5,294 nt of DNA from Methanobacteriota archaeon (GCA_005878415.1 VBMM01000025.1:1-5294); one strand, 5' to 3'; shown: positions 1 through 5,294, counted from the first letter of the stretch. Notes: generated by a model not told the origin, from the sequence alone. Translations and numbers: made by a program.

Positions 1-2
1 CC

Positions 3-122
3 GAGGCTCTCCTCGAGGCCGCGGCGCAGCGCGCCGTCGTCCGCGCCAGGTCCCGCCATCGGGCCGCGGCCATCGAACGCGGGCTAGTTCCCCTTTTCGG
101 GACCGCCGTGTCATCGAGGTGA
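3..122 (+). CDS. C-terminal end of an unidentified upstream gene (partial)
   Basis: The frame starting at base 3 is open from the window edge to a TGA at 120-122, giving about 39 residues. Its codons nearly all end in G or C, like the confirmed genes here, while the other frames give arginine/proline/serine-rich shadow-like peptides. The peptide begins EALLEAAAQRAVV and ends GTAVSSR; the first two-thirds is alanine/arginine-rich and would form a helix. No family can be named from so short a tail. It would end 40 bases before the TrmB-type gene on the same strand, which leaves room for that gene's own promoter. The call rests on codon bias alone; the stretch could also be non-coding. Confidence 0.35.
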   Translation, partial: EALLEAAAQRAVVRARSRHRAAAIERGLVPLFGTAVSSR

Positions 123-130
123 GTAACAAC

Positions 131-137
131 GTTTATG
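131..137 (+). promoter_or_regulatory. Candidate TATA box of the TrmB-type regulator gene
   Basis: GTTTATG lies in the only A/T-leaning patch upstream of the regulator (AACAACGTTTATG, from about 125). Its centre is 29 bases before the GTG start at 163. Archaeal TATA boxes usually sit about 26-30 bases before the transcription start, so the spacing fits a leaderless mRNA starting at or next to the start codon. No convincing Shine-Dalgarno sequence precedes the GTG, which agrees with this. The match to the TTTATATA consensus is only partial. Confidence 0.4.
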
Positions 138-147
138 CGGGCCATCG

Positions 148-157
148 CCTTCGAAGG
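148..157 (+). promoter_or_regulatory. 10-bp palindrome CCTTCGAAGG, possible operator of the regulator gene
   Basis: CCTTCGAAGG is a perfect inverted repeat lying between the candidate TATA box (131-137) and the GTG start (163). A dimeric winged-helix protein bound here would block polymerase loading, which is where autorepressing archaeal regulators often bind. Ten-base palindromes are expected several times by chance in a window this size, so the position is the main argument. It does not resemble the published Thermococcales glycolytic motif for TrmB-like factors (TATCAC-N5-GTGATA). Confidence 0.25.
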
Positions 158-162
158 GACCC

Positions 163-1002
163 GTGCCCATCAACCCGGATCGGGTCCGGAAGCTCATGGA
201 CCACGGGCTCACCGAGTATCAGGCCCGAGTCTACCTGACGCTCCTCGACCTCGGCACGGCGACCGCGAGCCAGGTGCCGCCGATGTCGAAGGTCCCTCGG
301 ACGCGCATCTACTCGACGATGCAACAACTCCACGAGAAGGGGCTCGTGCAGATCCTCCCGGAGACACCGCTCCGCTACAAGGCGGTCCCCTTCGCCGCAT
401 ACCTGAGGACCTTGGCGGACGACTTGCGGTCTCGCGCGAATCAGCTCGACGCGGGCCTCGAGTCGCTCGCGAGGGAGTTCGCGATCAGCGCGCGCCAGGA
501 GCCGGAGTCCCGCGGACGGTTCGAGGCGATCTACGGCCGGAAGAATGTGCGGGAACGTCTGCTGAAGATGTACGACTCCTCGACCCGGGAGGTCATCGGC
601 ATCGGCACGACGAAGAGCCCGGGGCGGATCCTCGGCGCGTTCTCACCGGAACTCGTCGAGAAATCGAAGCAGGGCGTCCGCCTGAAGTACGCGTTCTGCT
701 TCACACCGGAGAACCGAGAGGACGTGCGGACGCTCCTGCGCCACGCGGAGGTCCGCCACATCGACTTCATGATGCCCGTGTACATGCACGTCTTCGACGG
801 GGTCGAGTTCCTCATGAGCCACCCGATCCCGGACGACGATTCCTCGTACCGCGGGGACGACATCGCAATCTGGACGGACGATCCCGCAATCGCGAATGCG
901 ATGTCCGAGATGTCCGAACGGATCTGGGAGATGGGCAAGCCGGCCGCGGAGATGCTCGAGAGCCCCCGAGGCGCGAAACGCGCCGCCCTCACGACGAGTT
1001 GA
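163..1002 (+). CDS. TrmB-family winged-helix transcriptional regulator with PLD-like sensor domain
   Basis: This 279-residue protein is a probable DNA-binding regulator of the archaeal TrmB family. Residues 1-75 form the winged helix-turn-helix: GLTEYQARVYLTLLDLG (15-31) is the family signature first helix, and KVPRTRIYSTMQQLHEKG (43-60) carries the recognition helix. Residues about 80-110 form a charged, probably coiled-coil dimerisation helix. Residues about 118-260 form an alpha/beta domain (RFEAIYGRKNVRERLLKMY, then EVIGIGTT at 143-150) typical of the phospholipase-D-like C-terminal domain of many TrmB relatives. No HKD catalytic motif is visible, so it should sense and not cleave. It is shorter than the sugar-binding TrmB of Thermococcales (about 340 residues), so a sugar ligand cannot be assumed. 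The GTG at 163 is chosen because it keeps the whole first helix and sits at leaderless spacing from the TATA-like box. The gene converges on the oxidoreductase operon, with a 14-bp overlap of 3' ends, which makes that operon a candidate target. The ligand is unknown. Confidence 0.9.
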   Translation: MPINPDRVRKLMDHGLTEYQARVYLTLLDLGTATASQVPPMSKVPRTRIYSTMQQLHEKGLVQILPETPLRYKAVPFAAYLRTLADDLRSRANQLDAGLESLAREFAISARQEPESRGRFEAIYGRKNVRERLLKMYDSSTREVIGIGTTKSPGRILGAFSPELVEKSKQGVRLKYAFCFTPENREDVRTLLRHAEVRHIDFMMPVYMHVFDGVEFLMSHPIPDDDSSYRGDDIAIWTDDPAIANAMSEMSERIWEMGKPAAEMLESPRGAKRAALTTS

Positions 1003-1972
1003 ACGTGAGCCGCTGAAGGAGCTTCGTGAGGTCGGTCCTCGGTTCGCCGTGCGCGCCCGCGATCGGCTGCAGGGCCGGAGGGTTGTCGAGGTACGTCGGC
1101 ACGCGTTGCGCGATGCGCTCCTCGAACGTCGGGATGTGCTCGTTCTTGTAGAACACGCCGATCGGGATGTGATCGCCCCACTCGAGCGCCTTCTCGAGCG
1201 CCTGCGTGGCCTTCTTCTCGATCTCGGCCGGTTCGTGGACGACGGGATCGAATCCCTCGTCCTCGAGTTTGTATACGCGCGGCAGCGCGCGGCCCGACGT
1301 CGGGTCCTTCCGATCCTCGCCGCCGTACCACTCCTTCGTGTTGATGTCGTTGTACGTCGGGCACGGCTGGAGGACGTCCAGGAAGGCGTAGCCCTTGTGG
1401 TCGATCCCTTGCTTGATCAGCGAGACGAGGTGCTTGATGTCGTACGAGTATCCGCGGCCGACCCACGTCGCGCCGGCGGCGAGGGCGAGCCAGATCGGGT
1501 TCACGGCGTCGTTGATGTTCGGGTGGGCGAGGGACTTCGTCTGGACGCCTAGCTTGAGGGTCGGCGCGGCCTGGCCCTTCGTCAGGCCGTAGACGCCGTT
1601 GTCGTAGATGATGTACAGCATGTCGAGATTCCTCCGGCCGGCGTTGACGAAGTGGCCGCCGCCGATCCCGAGCCCGTCGCCGTCACCGCTGAGGCAGAGG
1701 ACCTTGAGCTGGGGGTTCGCGAGCTTGACGCCGGTCGCGTACGGGAGGGCGCGGCCGTGGAGCGTGTGCACGCCGTACGTACGCACGTAGTGGATCGTCT
1801 TCGCGGAGCACCCGATCCCCGACACGATCGTCACGCGGTGCGGCTCCATCCGGAGTTCCGCGAGCGCCATCTGGACCGTCCGGAGGATGCCGAAGTCGCC
1901 GCATCCCGGGCACCAGTCGTTGTGCACTTCGGTCGCGAAGTCCGATGGCTTCATCACCTGCTCAAGAGCCAT
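989..1972 (-). CDS. korB: 2-oxoacid:ferredoxin oxidoreductase, beta subunit
   Basis: This 327-residue protein is the thiamine-diphosphate-binding beta subunit of a cytoplasmic 2-oxoacid:ferredoxin oxidoreductase, which converts a 2-oxoacid plus CoA to acyl-CoA, CO2 and reduced ferredoxin. WCPGCGDFGIL (20-30) holds Cys21 and Cys24; with Cys55 (SGIGCS) and Cys204 (QPCPTYN) these give the four ligands of one [4Fe-4S] cluster, with spacing like the two-subunit Sulfolobus enzymes. The TPP/Mg motif runs from GDGDGLGIGGGH (96-107) to DN at 124-125. Lys58 and the YGLTKGQ segment (128-134) lie where the crenarchaeal enzymes place 2-oxoacid-recognition residues. Length is near the family norm of about 300-330. 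The start ATG overlaps the alpha stop by 11 bp, implying translational coupling. An alternative ATG at codon 7 (1952-1954) would remove the overlap and better match shorter relatives. The 3' end overlaps the convergent regulator gene by 14 bp. The kor symbol is by resemblance; pyruvate or broad 2-oxoacid specificity is equally possible. Confidence 0.93.
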   Translation of the reverse strand: MALEQVMKPSDFATEVHNDWCPGCGDFGILRTVQMALAELRMEPHRVTIVSGIGCSAKTIHYVRTYGVHTLHGRALPYATGVKLANPQLKVLCLSGDGDGLGIGGGHFVNAGRRNLDMLYIIYDNGVYGLTKGQAAPTLKLGVQTKSLAHPNINDAVNPIWLALAAGATWVGRGYSYDIKHLVSLIKQGIDHKGYAFLDVLQPCPTYNDINTKEWYGGEDRKDPTSGRALPRVYKLEDEGFDPVVHEPAEIEKKATQALEKALEWGDHIPIGVFYKNEHIPTFEERIAQRVPTYLDNPPALQPIAGAHGEPRTDLTKLLQRLTFNSS

Positions 1973-3950
1973 GGGTCAGCACCGTCCGCTTCTCCGCCTT
2001 CCCGCGGAGGATCGCCTGGATCGCGTCGTACAGCTCCGTGTTCGACATCGGCCGTCCGTTGTACTTCTGGATGAAATGGGTCATCTCGATCCCCGTCCGC
2101 TCGCGGACGATCCCGGCGAGCTGCGCGCCGAAGTTCATCTCCACGCCGACCCGGCGCTTCGCCTTCGCGATGTGCGCGAGGACCTCGTCGACCGGGAAGG
2201 GGTTGATGAGGCGGACGTGCAGGTAGCCGACCTTCGCGCCCTCCGCCCAGAGACGGTCGAGCGCATCCAGGAGGGCTCCTTTCGTCGAGCCCCACGAGAC
2301 GATCACGGTCGGCGCTCCCTTCGGCCCGAAGTACTTGACTTTCTCTTCGGACGGGATCTCGCGGGCCGCGAGGTCGAGCTTCGCGAACCGCTTCTCCATC
2401 ATTGCGTCCCGCACCACCGGATCTTCCGTGATGTGGCCGAATTCGTCGTGTTCGTCGCCCGTGTTCCAGAAGATCGTGCCTTCCTGACCGAGGAACGCCC
2501 GCGGGGACACCGGCCCGTTCCCGAGGTCGAACCGCTTGTACGGATTGTCCTTCGAGTATCCGTCGTTCGGGGGGGCGGTCGCGCCTCGGTCGATCCTCAG
2601 GTCGGAGAGGTCCGGCACACCGACCGTCGCGTAGCTGTTCGCGAGCGCCTTGTCGACAAGATGGATCACGGGCATCTGGTACCGCTCCGCGTAGTTGAAG
2701 GCGAGGAAGCCGTCGCGGATGCACTCCTCGAAGTCGCCCGAGGCCAGGAGGATTCGCGGCGCCTCGCCGTGGCCCGCATGGAGCGCGAAGCGAAGGTCCC
2801 CCTGCTCGTGGCGGGTCGGCATGCCGGTGCTCGGGCCGGCGCGCTGGTAGAGCGTGATGACGAGGGGCACCTCGTTGATCGAGGCCCAACCGATCCCCTC
2901 CATCATGAGGGAGAAGCCCGGGCCCGACGTGGCGGTCGCCGACCGCGCGCCCGTCAACGCGGCGCCCGTCGCCATCGTCACCGCGGCGATCTCGTCCTCC
3001 GTCTGCACGACGAGGACCGAGGCGCCCTTCTCCTTCGAGGGCGCGGCGTCCGCCGCATCCGGGGCGAGGCCGTGGCCGTTCAGCTCGAGGACCTCGTTCT
3101 CCTCGAGGAACTCGCTCTCGTCCGACGCGGGGGTGATCGGGTAGTACGTCTGGAAACGCATGCCGCCGTACAGCTTGCCGAGCGCTGTCGCCTGGCTCCC
3201 CGTCAGGAAGAGCCGCGGCTCCTTCCGGGCGACCCGCTCGAGTCGATAGCCGAAGTCCGGCGCGAGGGACCCCGCCAGCTCGTACGCCTTCCGCGCGCCC
3301 GACGCGTTCATGCTCACGATCTTGGCCTTGTTGCGGAACACGTCCGCGAGGGCCGATTCCATCGTCGAGAAATCGAACCCCAGGACGCCGAACGACGCGC
3401 CGACCGCGAGCATGTTGACGACCCGGGAGATCTTGCTGAGCTGGTCGACCTTGAACTCGTCGGCGATCTGCTCGAGGAGGTCCTTGAACGGAATCGGCAG
3501 GAGCGTCACGCCTCGTTGCTTCGACGCGGCGAGCAGGTCGTCGAGCGTCTCGCCGACGCCGCGGGAAATCAGATAGGTCTTGAGATCGGCGTACAGGCGC
3601 TTCTCGATCGTCGGGACGTCGGACAGGCGCGTCTTGCCGAGGGACGGATCGTACACGATCGCGCCATCGTCCGTGACCTCACGGGCGTGGCGGAAGAGGG
3701 TCTCCGCCTCGAACGTCGCGAGGACGTTCACCGAATCGATGTGCGACCGCACGAGGTTCGTGTGCGCGCGAAGGTGGAAGTACGAATGCTCGCCCATGAT
3801 GTTCGAATAGAACTCCCGCTTGCCGAACACATGGAGGCCGCCCGCGGCGCACGCGCGCGCGAAGACGTTCGCCGAGGAATCGACGCCGCTCCCCTGGGGC
3901 CCTCCGATCATCCAAGAGACGTCGTTCCGCCTCACGGTCGCCGCGCCCAT
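1962..3950 (-). CDS. korA: 2-oxoacid:ferredoxin oxidoreductase, alpha subunit (gamma-alpha fusion)
   Basis: This 662-residue protein is the large subunit partnering the beta subunit encoded just downstream. Residues about 10-190 are the gamma domain: WMIGGPQGSGVDSSANVF (13-30), then REFYSNIMGEHSYFHLR (45-61). Residues about 245-480 are the pyrimidine-binding alpha domain, with YPITP at 270-274, QTEDE at 316-320, TSGPGFSLM at 341-349 and GPSTGMPT at 372-379. GDEHDEFGHITED (498-510) and a C-terminal alpha/beta domain (about 545-645) follow. This order and length match the two-subunit archaeal enzymes, in which gamma is fused ahead of alpha; no separate gamma or ferredoxin-like delta gene is present, so a soluble ferredoxin is the likely acceptor. 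The ATG at 3950 adds MGAAT to the usual N-terminus. The GTG at 3935 (giving MRRNDVSWMIGG) is a close rival start, and neither has a strong Shine-Dalgarno. The gene is first in the operon. The frame is intact through a seven-base G/C run near 2569-2575. Substrate is not settled by sequence. Confidence 0.93.
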   Translation of the reverse strand: MGAATVRRNDVSWMIGGPQGSGVDSSANVFARACAAGGLHVFGKREFYSNIMGEHSYFHLRAHTNLVRSHIDSVNVLATFEAETLFRHAREVTDDGAIVYDPSLGKTRLSDVPTIEKRLYADLKTYLISRGVGETLDDLLAASKQRGVTLLPIPFKDLLEQIADEFKVDQLSKISRVVNMLAVGASFGVLGFDFSTMESALADVFRNKAKIVSMNASGARKAYELAGSLAPDFGYRLERVARKEPRLFLTGSQATALGKLYGGMRFQTYYPITPASDESEFLEENEVLELNGHGLAPDAADAAPSKEKGASVLVVQTEDEIAAVTMATGAALTGARSATATSGPGFSLMMEGIGWASINEVPLVITLYQRAGPSTGMPTRHEQGDLRFALHAGHGEAPRILLASGDFEECIRDGFLAFNYAERYQMPVIHLVDKALANSYATVGVPDLSDLRIDRGATAPPNDGYSKDNPYKRFDLGNGPVSPRAFLGQEGTIFWNTGDEHDEFGHITEDPVVRDAMMEKRFAKLDLAAREIPSEEKVKYFGPKGAPTVIVSWGSTKGALLDALDRLWAEGAKVGYLHVRLINPFPVDEVLAHIAKAKRRVGVEMNFGAQLAGIVRERTGIEMTHFIQKYNGRPMSNTELYDAIQAILRGKAEKRTVLTHGS

Positions 3951-4028
3951 GCGATGTCGCCCCTACGCCCCAAGGCGAGGGCCTTCTTGGGAGTTTACCA
4001 ATTCGTATCGAGCCCCTCTGAACGGATC

Positions 4029-4086
4029 GGTCGAACGTCCGGACCGGTGTGGGTTCACCCGGTTGTTTTCCGACATTCGTTCGACC
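4029..4086 (-). other. Nested inverted repeat, possible structured leader RNA of the oxidoreductase operon
   Basis: Two perfect 9-base arms, GGTCGAACG (4029-4037) and CGTTCGACC (4078-4086), are complementary across 40 bases. Between them is a second hairpin at 4043-4063: on the plus strand ACCGGTGTG pairs with CAC-CCGGT around a GGTT loop, giving eight pairs and one bulged T. On the minus strand the element lies in the spacer between the TFB stop and the alpha start, and it begins almost exactly where transcription from the BRE/TATA candidate at 4111-4125 should start. It could therefore be the 5' structure of the operon mRNA. It could instead be a paired protein-binding site on DNA or a chance structure. 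I do not recognise a known riboswitch class. Confidence 0.35.
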
Positions 4087-4110
4087 CTAGCCGTGGCACG
4101 CAAGCGCCCC

Positions 4111-4125
4111 ATATCAAACCTTTCC
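4111..4125 (-). promoter_or_regulatory. Candidate BRE and TATA box for the oxidoreductase operon
   Basis: Read on the minus strand, GGAAAGG followed by TTTGATAT resembles an archaeal purine-rich TFB-recognition element directly upstream of a TATA box, in otherwise GC-rich DNA. A start about 27 bases downstream falls near 4087, giving a leader of roughly 137 bases before the alpha ATG. A weaker box, TGGTAAACTC (3991-4000 on the minus strand), would give a leader of about 20 bases and remains an alternative. If neither is used, the operon would depend on read-through from the TFB gene, which ends 214 bp upstream on the same strand. Confidence 0.4.
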
Positions 4126-4131
4126 TCCGAT

Positions 4132-4141
4132 TCGCGCGCGA
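4132..4141. repeat. Palindrome TCGCGCGCGA upstream of the operon promoter candidate
   Basis: TCGCGCGCGA is a perfect 10-bp palindrome of alternating pyrimidine and purine steps. It lies 24 bases after the TFB stop codon and just upstream of the BRE candidate, centred about 50 bases before the predicted operon start. That position would suit an activator. CG-rich palindromes are common by chance in DNA of this composition, so functional value is unproven. Confidence 0.2.
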
Positions 4142-4164
4142 TGTGAATACCAGGGTCGCGGCGT

Positions 4165-5151
4165 TCAGTCGGCCGGCCCTGCCGGGCCGCTGAGTTTCGG
4201 CGCACGACCGCGCGGCAGGACCAGCTGTTGCATGAACCCCTCCATGAATTGGAAGCGGTTGCGGAGGGTCACCTCGCTCACGCCCGCGATCTTCGCGATC
4301 GCCTTCTGCGGCCGGCGCTCGCCGCACGCGAGGGAGGCGAGGTAGATTGCCGCCGCCGCGGTCCCGGCGGGGGACAGGGACATCGAGCTTTCGATCTTCT
4401 CCAGTTCCTTCAGGATCTTGTGGGCCTCCGCCTCGACGGTGTTGCTCAGCCCGAGGCGAGAGCAGAATCGACTCACGTAGTCCGAGGGCCGGGATGGCGG
4501 CACCCGTAGGGTCAATGCCCGGAGGAGCGCGCCGTACGCCTTGCCGATCGTCTTCTTGCGGACGCCCGTCACCTGTTGTAACTCGTCGAGCGTCCGCGGG
4601 ACGCCGTCGATCCGGCAGGCGGCATAGACCGCCGCCGCGACGATCGCCTCGATCGAGCGGCCGCGGACGAGGCCCCTCTCGAGGGCCTTCCTGGAGATGA
4701 ATCCGGCCTCGTCCTTGACGGGTCGTGGGAGCCCCATGAGCGATGCGACGCGGTCGAGCGAGCGGATCGTCTCGGGCAGGCTTCGCTCTCCCGGCCGGGA
4801 ATGGCCCGAGTGGCGCTGCAGCTTCCGCATGCGGTAGAACTTCTCGCGCTCCCGGAGCGGGATCGTGTTCCCCCGGGCGTCCTTGTTCGCGAGCGGGATG
4901 ACCGTCGTGAGGCCGGAGGCGCCGGCGACGTAGCTGCGGGGAGCTCCCGTCCGCGCGAGGCGGTCGTTCTCCTCGACGGAATACGCCGCCCACTCCGGTC
5001 CTTCGTCGATCGCGCTCTCACTGATCACGAGGCCGCAGGAATCGCAGACGAGCTCGCCGCGCGCGTAGTCGCGCACGAGGTGCTCGCTCCCGCATTCGGG
5101 ACAGACCCGATCCTCCTCGACGATCGGATCTGCCGGCGCCGTTGTCGGCAT
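4165..5151 (-). CDS. tfb: Transcription initiation factor B (TFIIB homologue)
   Basis: This 328-residue protein is an archaeal TFB, which binds TBP on the TATA box, reads the BRE and recruits RNA polymerase. The N-terminal zinc ribbon has Cys17, Cys20, Cys36 and Cys39 (VCPECG and VCDSCG). GPEWAAY (51-57) and RTGAP (67-71) start the B-reader, and FYRMRKLQ (105-112) lies in the B-linker. Two cyclin-like repeats follow: about 122-215, with GLVRGRSIEAIVAAAVYAAC (160-179) and PRTLDEL; and about 220-312, with SPAGTAAAAIYLASL (260-274) and the BRE-reading helix-turn-helix IAGVSEVTLRNRF (288-300). Length fits the family (about 300-330). The usual archaeal HDKG of the B-reader is GASG here (77-80), so this may be a specialised paralogue. 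The last 16 or so residues are a Gly/Pro/Ala tail. The ATG at 5151 is backed by a good Shine-Dalgarno. The 214-bp spacer and a separate promoter candidate suggest it is not co-transcribed obligatorily with the oxidoreductase. Confidence 0.96.
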   Translation of the reverse strand: MPTTAPADPIVEEDRVCPECGSEHLVRDYARGELVCDSCGLVISESAIDEGPEWAAYSVEENDRLARTGAPRSYVAGASGLTTVIPLANKDARGNTIPLREREKFYRMRKLQRHSGHSRPGERSLPETIRSLDRVASLMGLPRPVKDEAGFISRKALERGLVRGRSIEAIVAAAVYAACRIDGVPRTLDELQQVTGVRKKTIGKAYGALLRALTLRVPPSRPSDYVSRFCSRLGLSNTVEAEAHKILKELEKIESSMSLSPAGTAAAAIYLASLACGERRPQKAIAKIAGVSEVTLRNRFQFMEGFMQQLVLPRGRAPKLSGPAGPAD

Positions 5152-5162
5152 GGGATCCTCCC
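5152..5162 (-). promoter_or_regulatory. Shine-Dalgarno sequence of the TFB gene
   Basis: On the minus strand GGGAGGATCCC directly precedes the ATG. GGAGG ends five bases before the start codon and matches the anti-Shine-Dalgarno of archaeal 16S rRNA (GGAGGTGATC complement). It fixes the ATG at 5151 as the start. It contrasts with the regulator and alpha-subunit genes, which lack such a site. Confidence 0.75.
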
Positions 5163-5190
5163 GATCGCTCCCGGTGGGACTCGATACACC

Positions 5191-5213
5191 AAATATAACG
5201 CGTTTATATTATA
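5191..5213. promoter_or_regulatory. AT-rich, nearly symmetrical promoter of the TFB gene, possibly bidirectional
   Basis: This 23-bp island is A/T except for a central CGCG, in a GC-rich window. Six-base arms ATATAA (5193-5198) and TTATAT (5204-5209) form an inverted repeat around CGCGT, with a perfect AACGCGTT core at 5197-5204. For the TFB gene, minus-strand GTTATATT (about 5192-5199) or ATATAAAC would place the start near 5168-5180, leaving a leader of about 17-29 bases that includes the Shine-Dalgarno. On the plus strand TTTATATT (5203-5210) is the best TATA match in the window and points rightwards, with a start expected near 5233. No start codon follows in a convincing frame before the window ends, so a divergent gene or RNA is possible but unseen. 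Confidence 0.6.
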
Positions 5214-5294
5214 CCTTGTCATCGTGGCGTGTGACAGCTCTGGGCCCACCAGCCGGGACAGGAGGGGAGGGAGGTCGTCAGGACGAAGGACGTC

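Noticed and set aside
135..1016. A 293-codon plus-strand frame starting at ATG 135, overlapping the regulator
   Set aside because: Its product is Arg/Pro/Gly-rich and low in hydrophobic structure, while the frame starting at 163 encodes a clear TrmB-family protein. The ATG lies within the likely TATA box.
531..1466. A 311-codon minus-strand frame spanning the convergent junction
   Set aside because: It is out of frame with the beta subunit and antisense to the regulator; no conserved motif is seen.
2569..2575. Run of seven G bases as a possible frameshift site in the alpha gene
   Set aside because: The alpha reading frame is intact through it, and protein motifs on both sides are in the same frame.
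4051..4063. GGGTTCACCC resembling a tRNA B-box
   Set aside because: It lacks the full GGTTCRANYCC pattern, and no acceptor stem or anticodon arm can be built around it.
4043..4070. Hairpin followed by TGTTTTCC on the plus strand, resembling an intrinsic terminator
   Set aside because: No plus-strand gene lies upstream of it, the T run is only four bases, and the flanking genes are both on the minus strand, where no T tract follows. It is better treated as part of the nested repeat.
1887..4193. A 768-codon open frame on the plus strand opposite the alpha subunit gene
   Set aside because: It is antisense to a gene with unmistakable oxidoreductase motifs, and its product is an Arg/Val/Glu/Leu-rich shadow without recognisable domains. 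Long antisense frames are expected in GC-rich DNA with G/C third positions.
4055..4993. A 312-codon minus-strand frame overlapping the TFB gene
   Set aside because: It is a shifted-frame shadow of the TFB gene with Arg/Pro/Gly-rich composition and no domain.
5224..5294. Possible start of a divergent plus-strand gene, or tail of a minus-strand gene, at the right edge
   Set aside because: The plus frame after the TGA at 5232-5234 has G/C-rich third positions but no start codon. A minus frame ending at 5219 is similarly biased but too short and featureless. Neither can be supported without more sequence.

Overview
The window is archaeal. It encodes a transcription factor B (the archaeal TFIIB homologue), a TrmB-family winged-helix regulator, and a two-subunit 2-oxoacid:ferredoxin oxidoreductase with a gamma-alpha fusion subunit. 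The DNA is GC-rich, with strongly G/C third codon positions, and every gene whose end is visible stops with TGA. The predicted proteins are not strongly acidic, so a haloarchaeon is unlikely. A GC-rich member of the Thermoplasmatota is my best guess, but that is inference from general protein character and not from a marker gene.

Layout from left to right. Positions 3-122 look like the last codons of an upstream plus-strand gene. Then comes a short promoter region (a TATA-like box near 131 and a 10-bp palindrome at 148-157) and the TrmB-type regulator on the plus strand (163-1002, GTG start, apparently leaderless). Facing it on the minus strand is a two-gene operon running right to left: the alpha subunit (1962-3950) followed by the beta subunit (989-1972). 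The two coding regions overlap by 11 bp. The beta gene and the regulator are convergent and overlap by 14 bp at their 3' ends. A 214-bp spacer (3951-4164) separates the operon from the TFB gene and holds a candidate BRE/TATA promoter and a nested inverted repeat that could fold as a leader RNA. The TFB gene (4165-5151, minus strand) has a Shine-Dalgarno sequence and an AT-rich, nearly symmetrical promoter at about 5191-5213. That promoter could also fire rightwards, out of the window.

How the genes may work together: the oxidoreductase carries out ferredoxin-linked, CoA-dependent oxidation of a 2-oxoacid (or the reverse reductive carboxylation) in central carbon metabolism. The convergent TrmB-type protein is a plausible sensor/regulator of it, since TrmB-family proteins commonly control carbon metabolism, but no operator shared by the two promoters was demonstrated. 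The TFB is a general initiation factor whose B-reader segment departs from the usual archaeal HDKG motif, so it may be a specialised paralogue.

I found no mobile element, CRISPR array, tRNA or rRNA. The core genes are ordinary archaeal metabolism and information processing. The less usual points are the structured spacer, the altered B-reader and the symmetrical TFB promoter.
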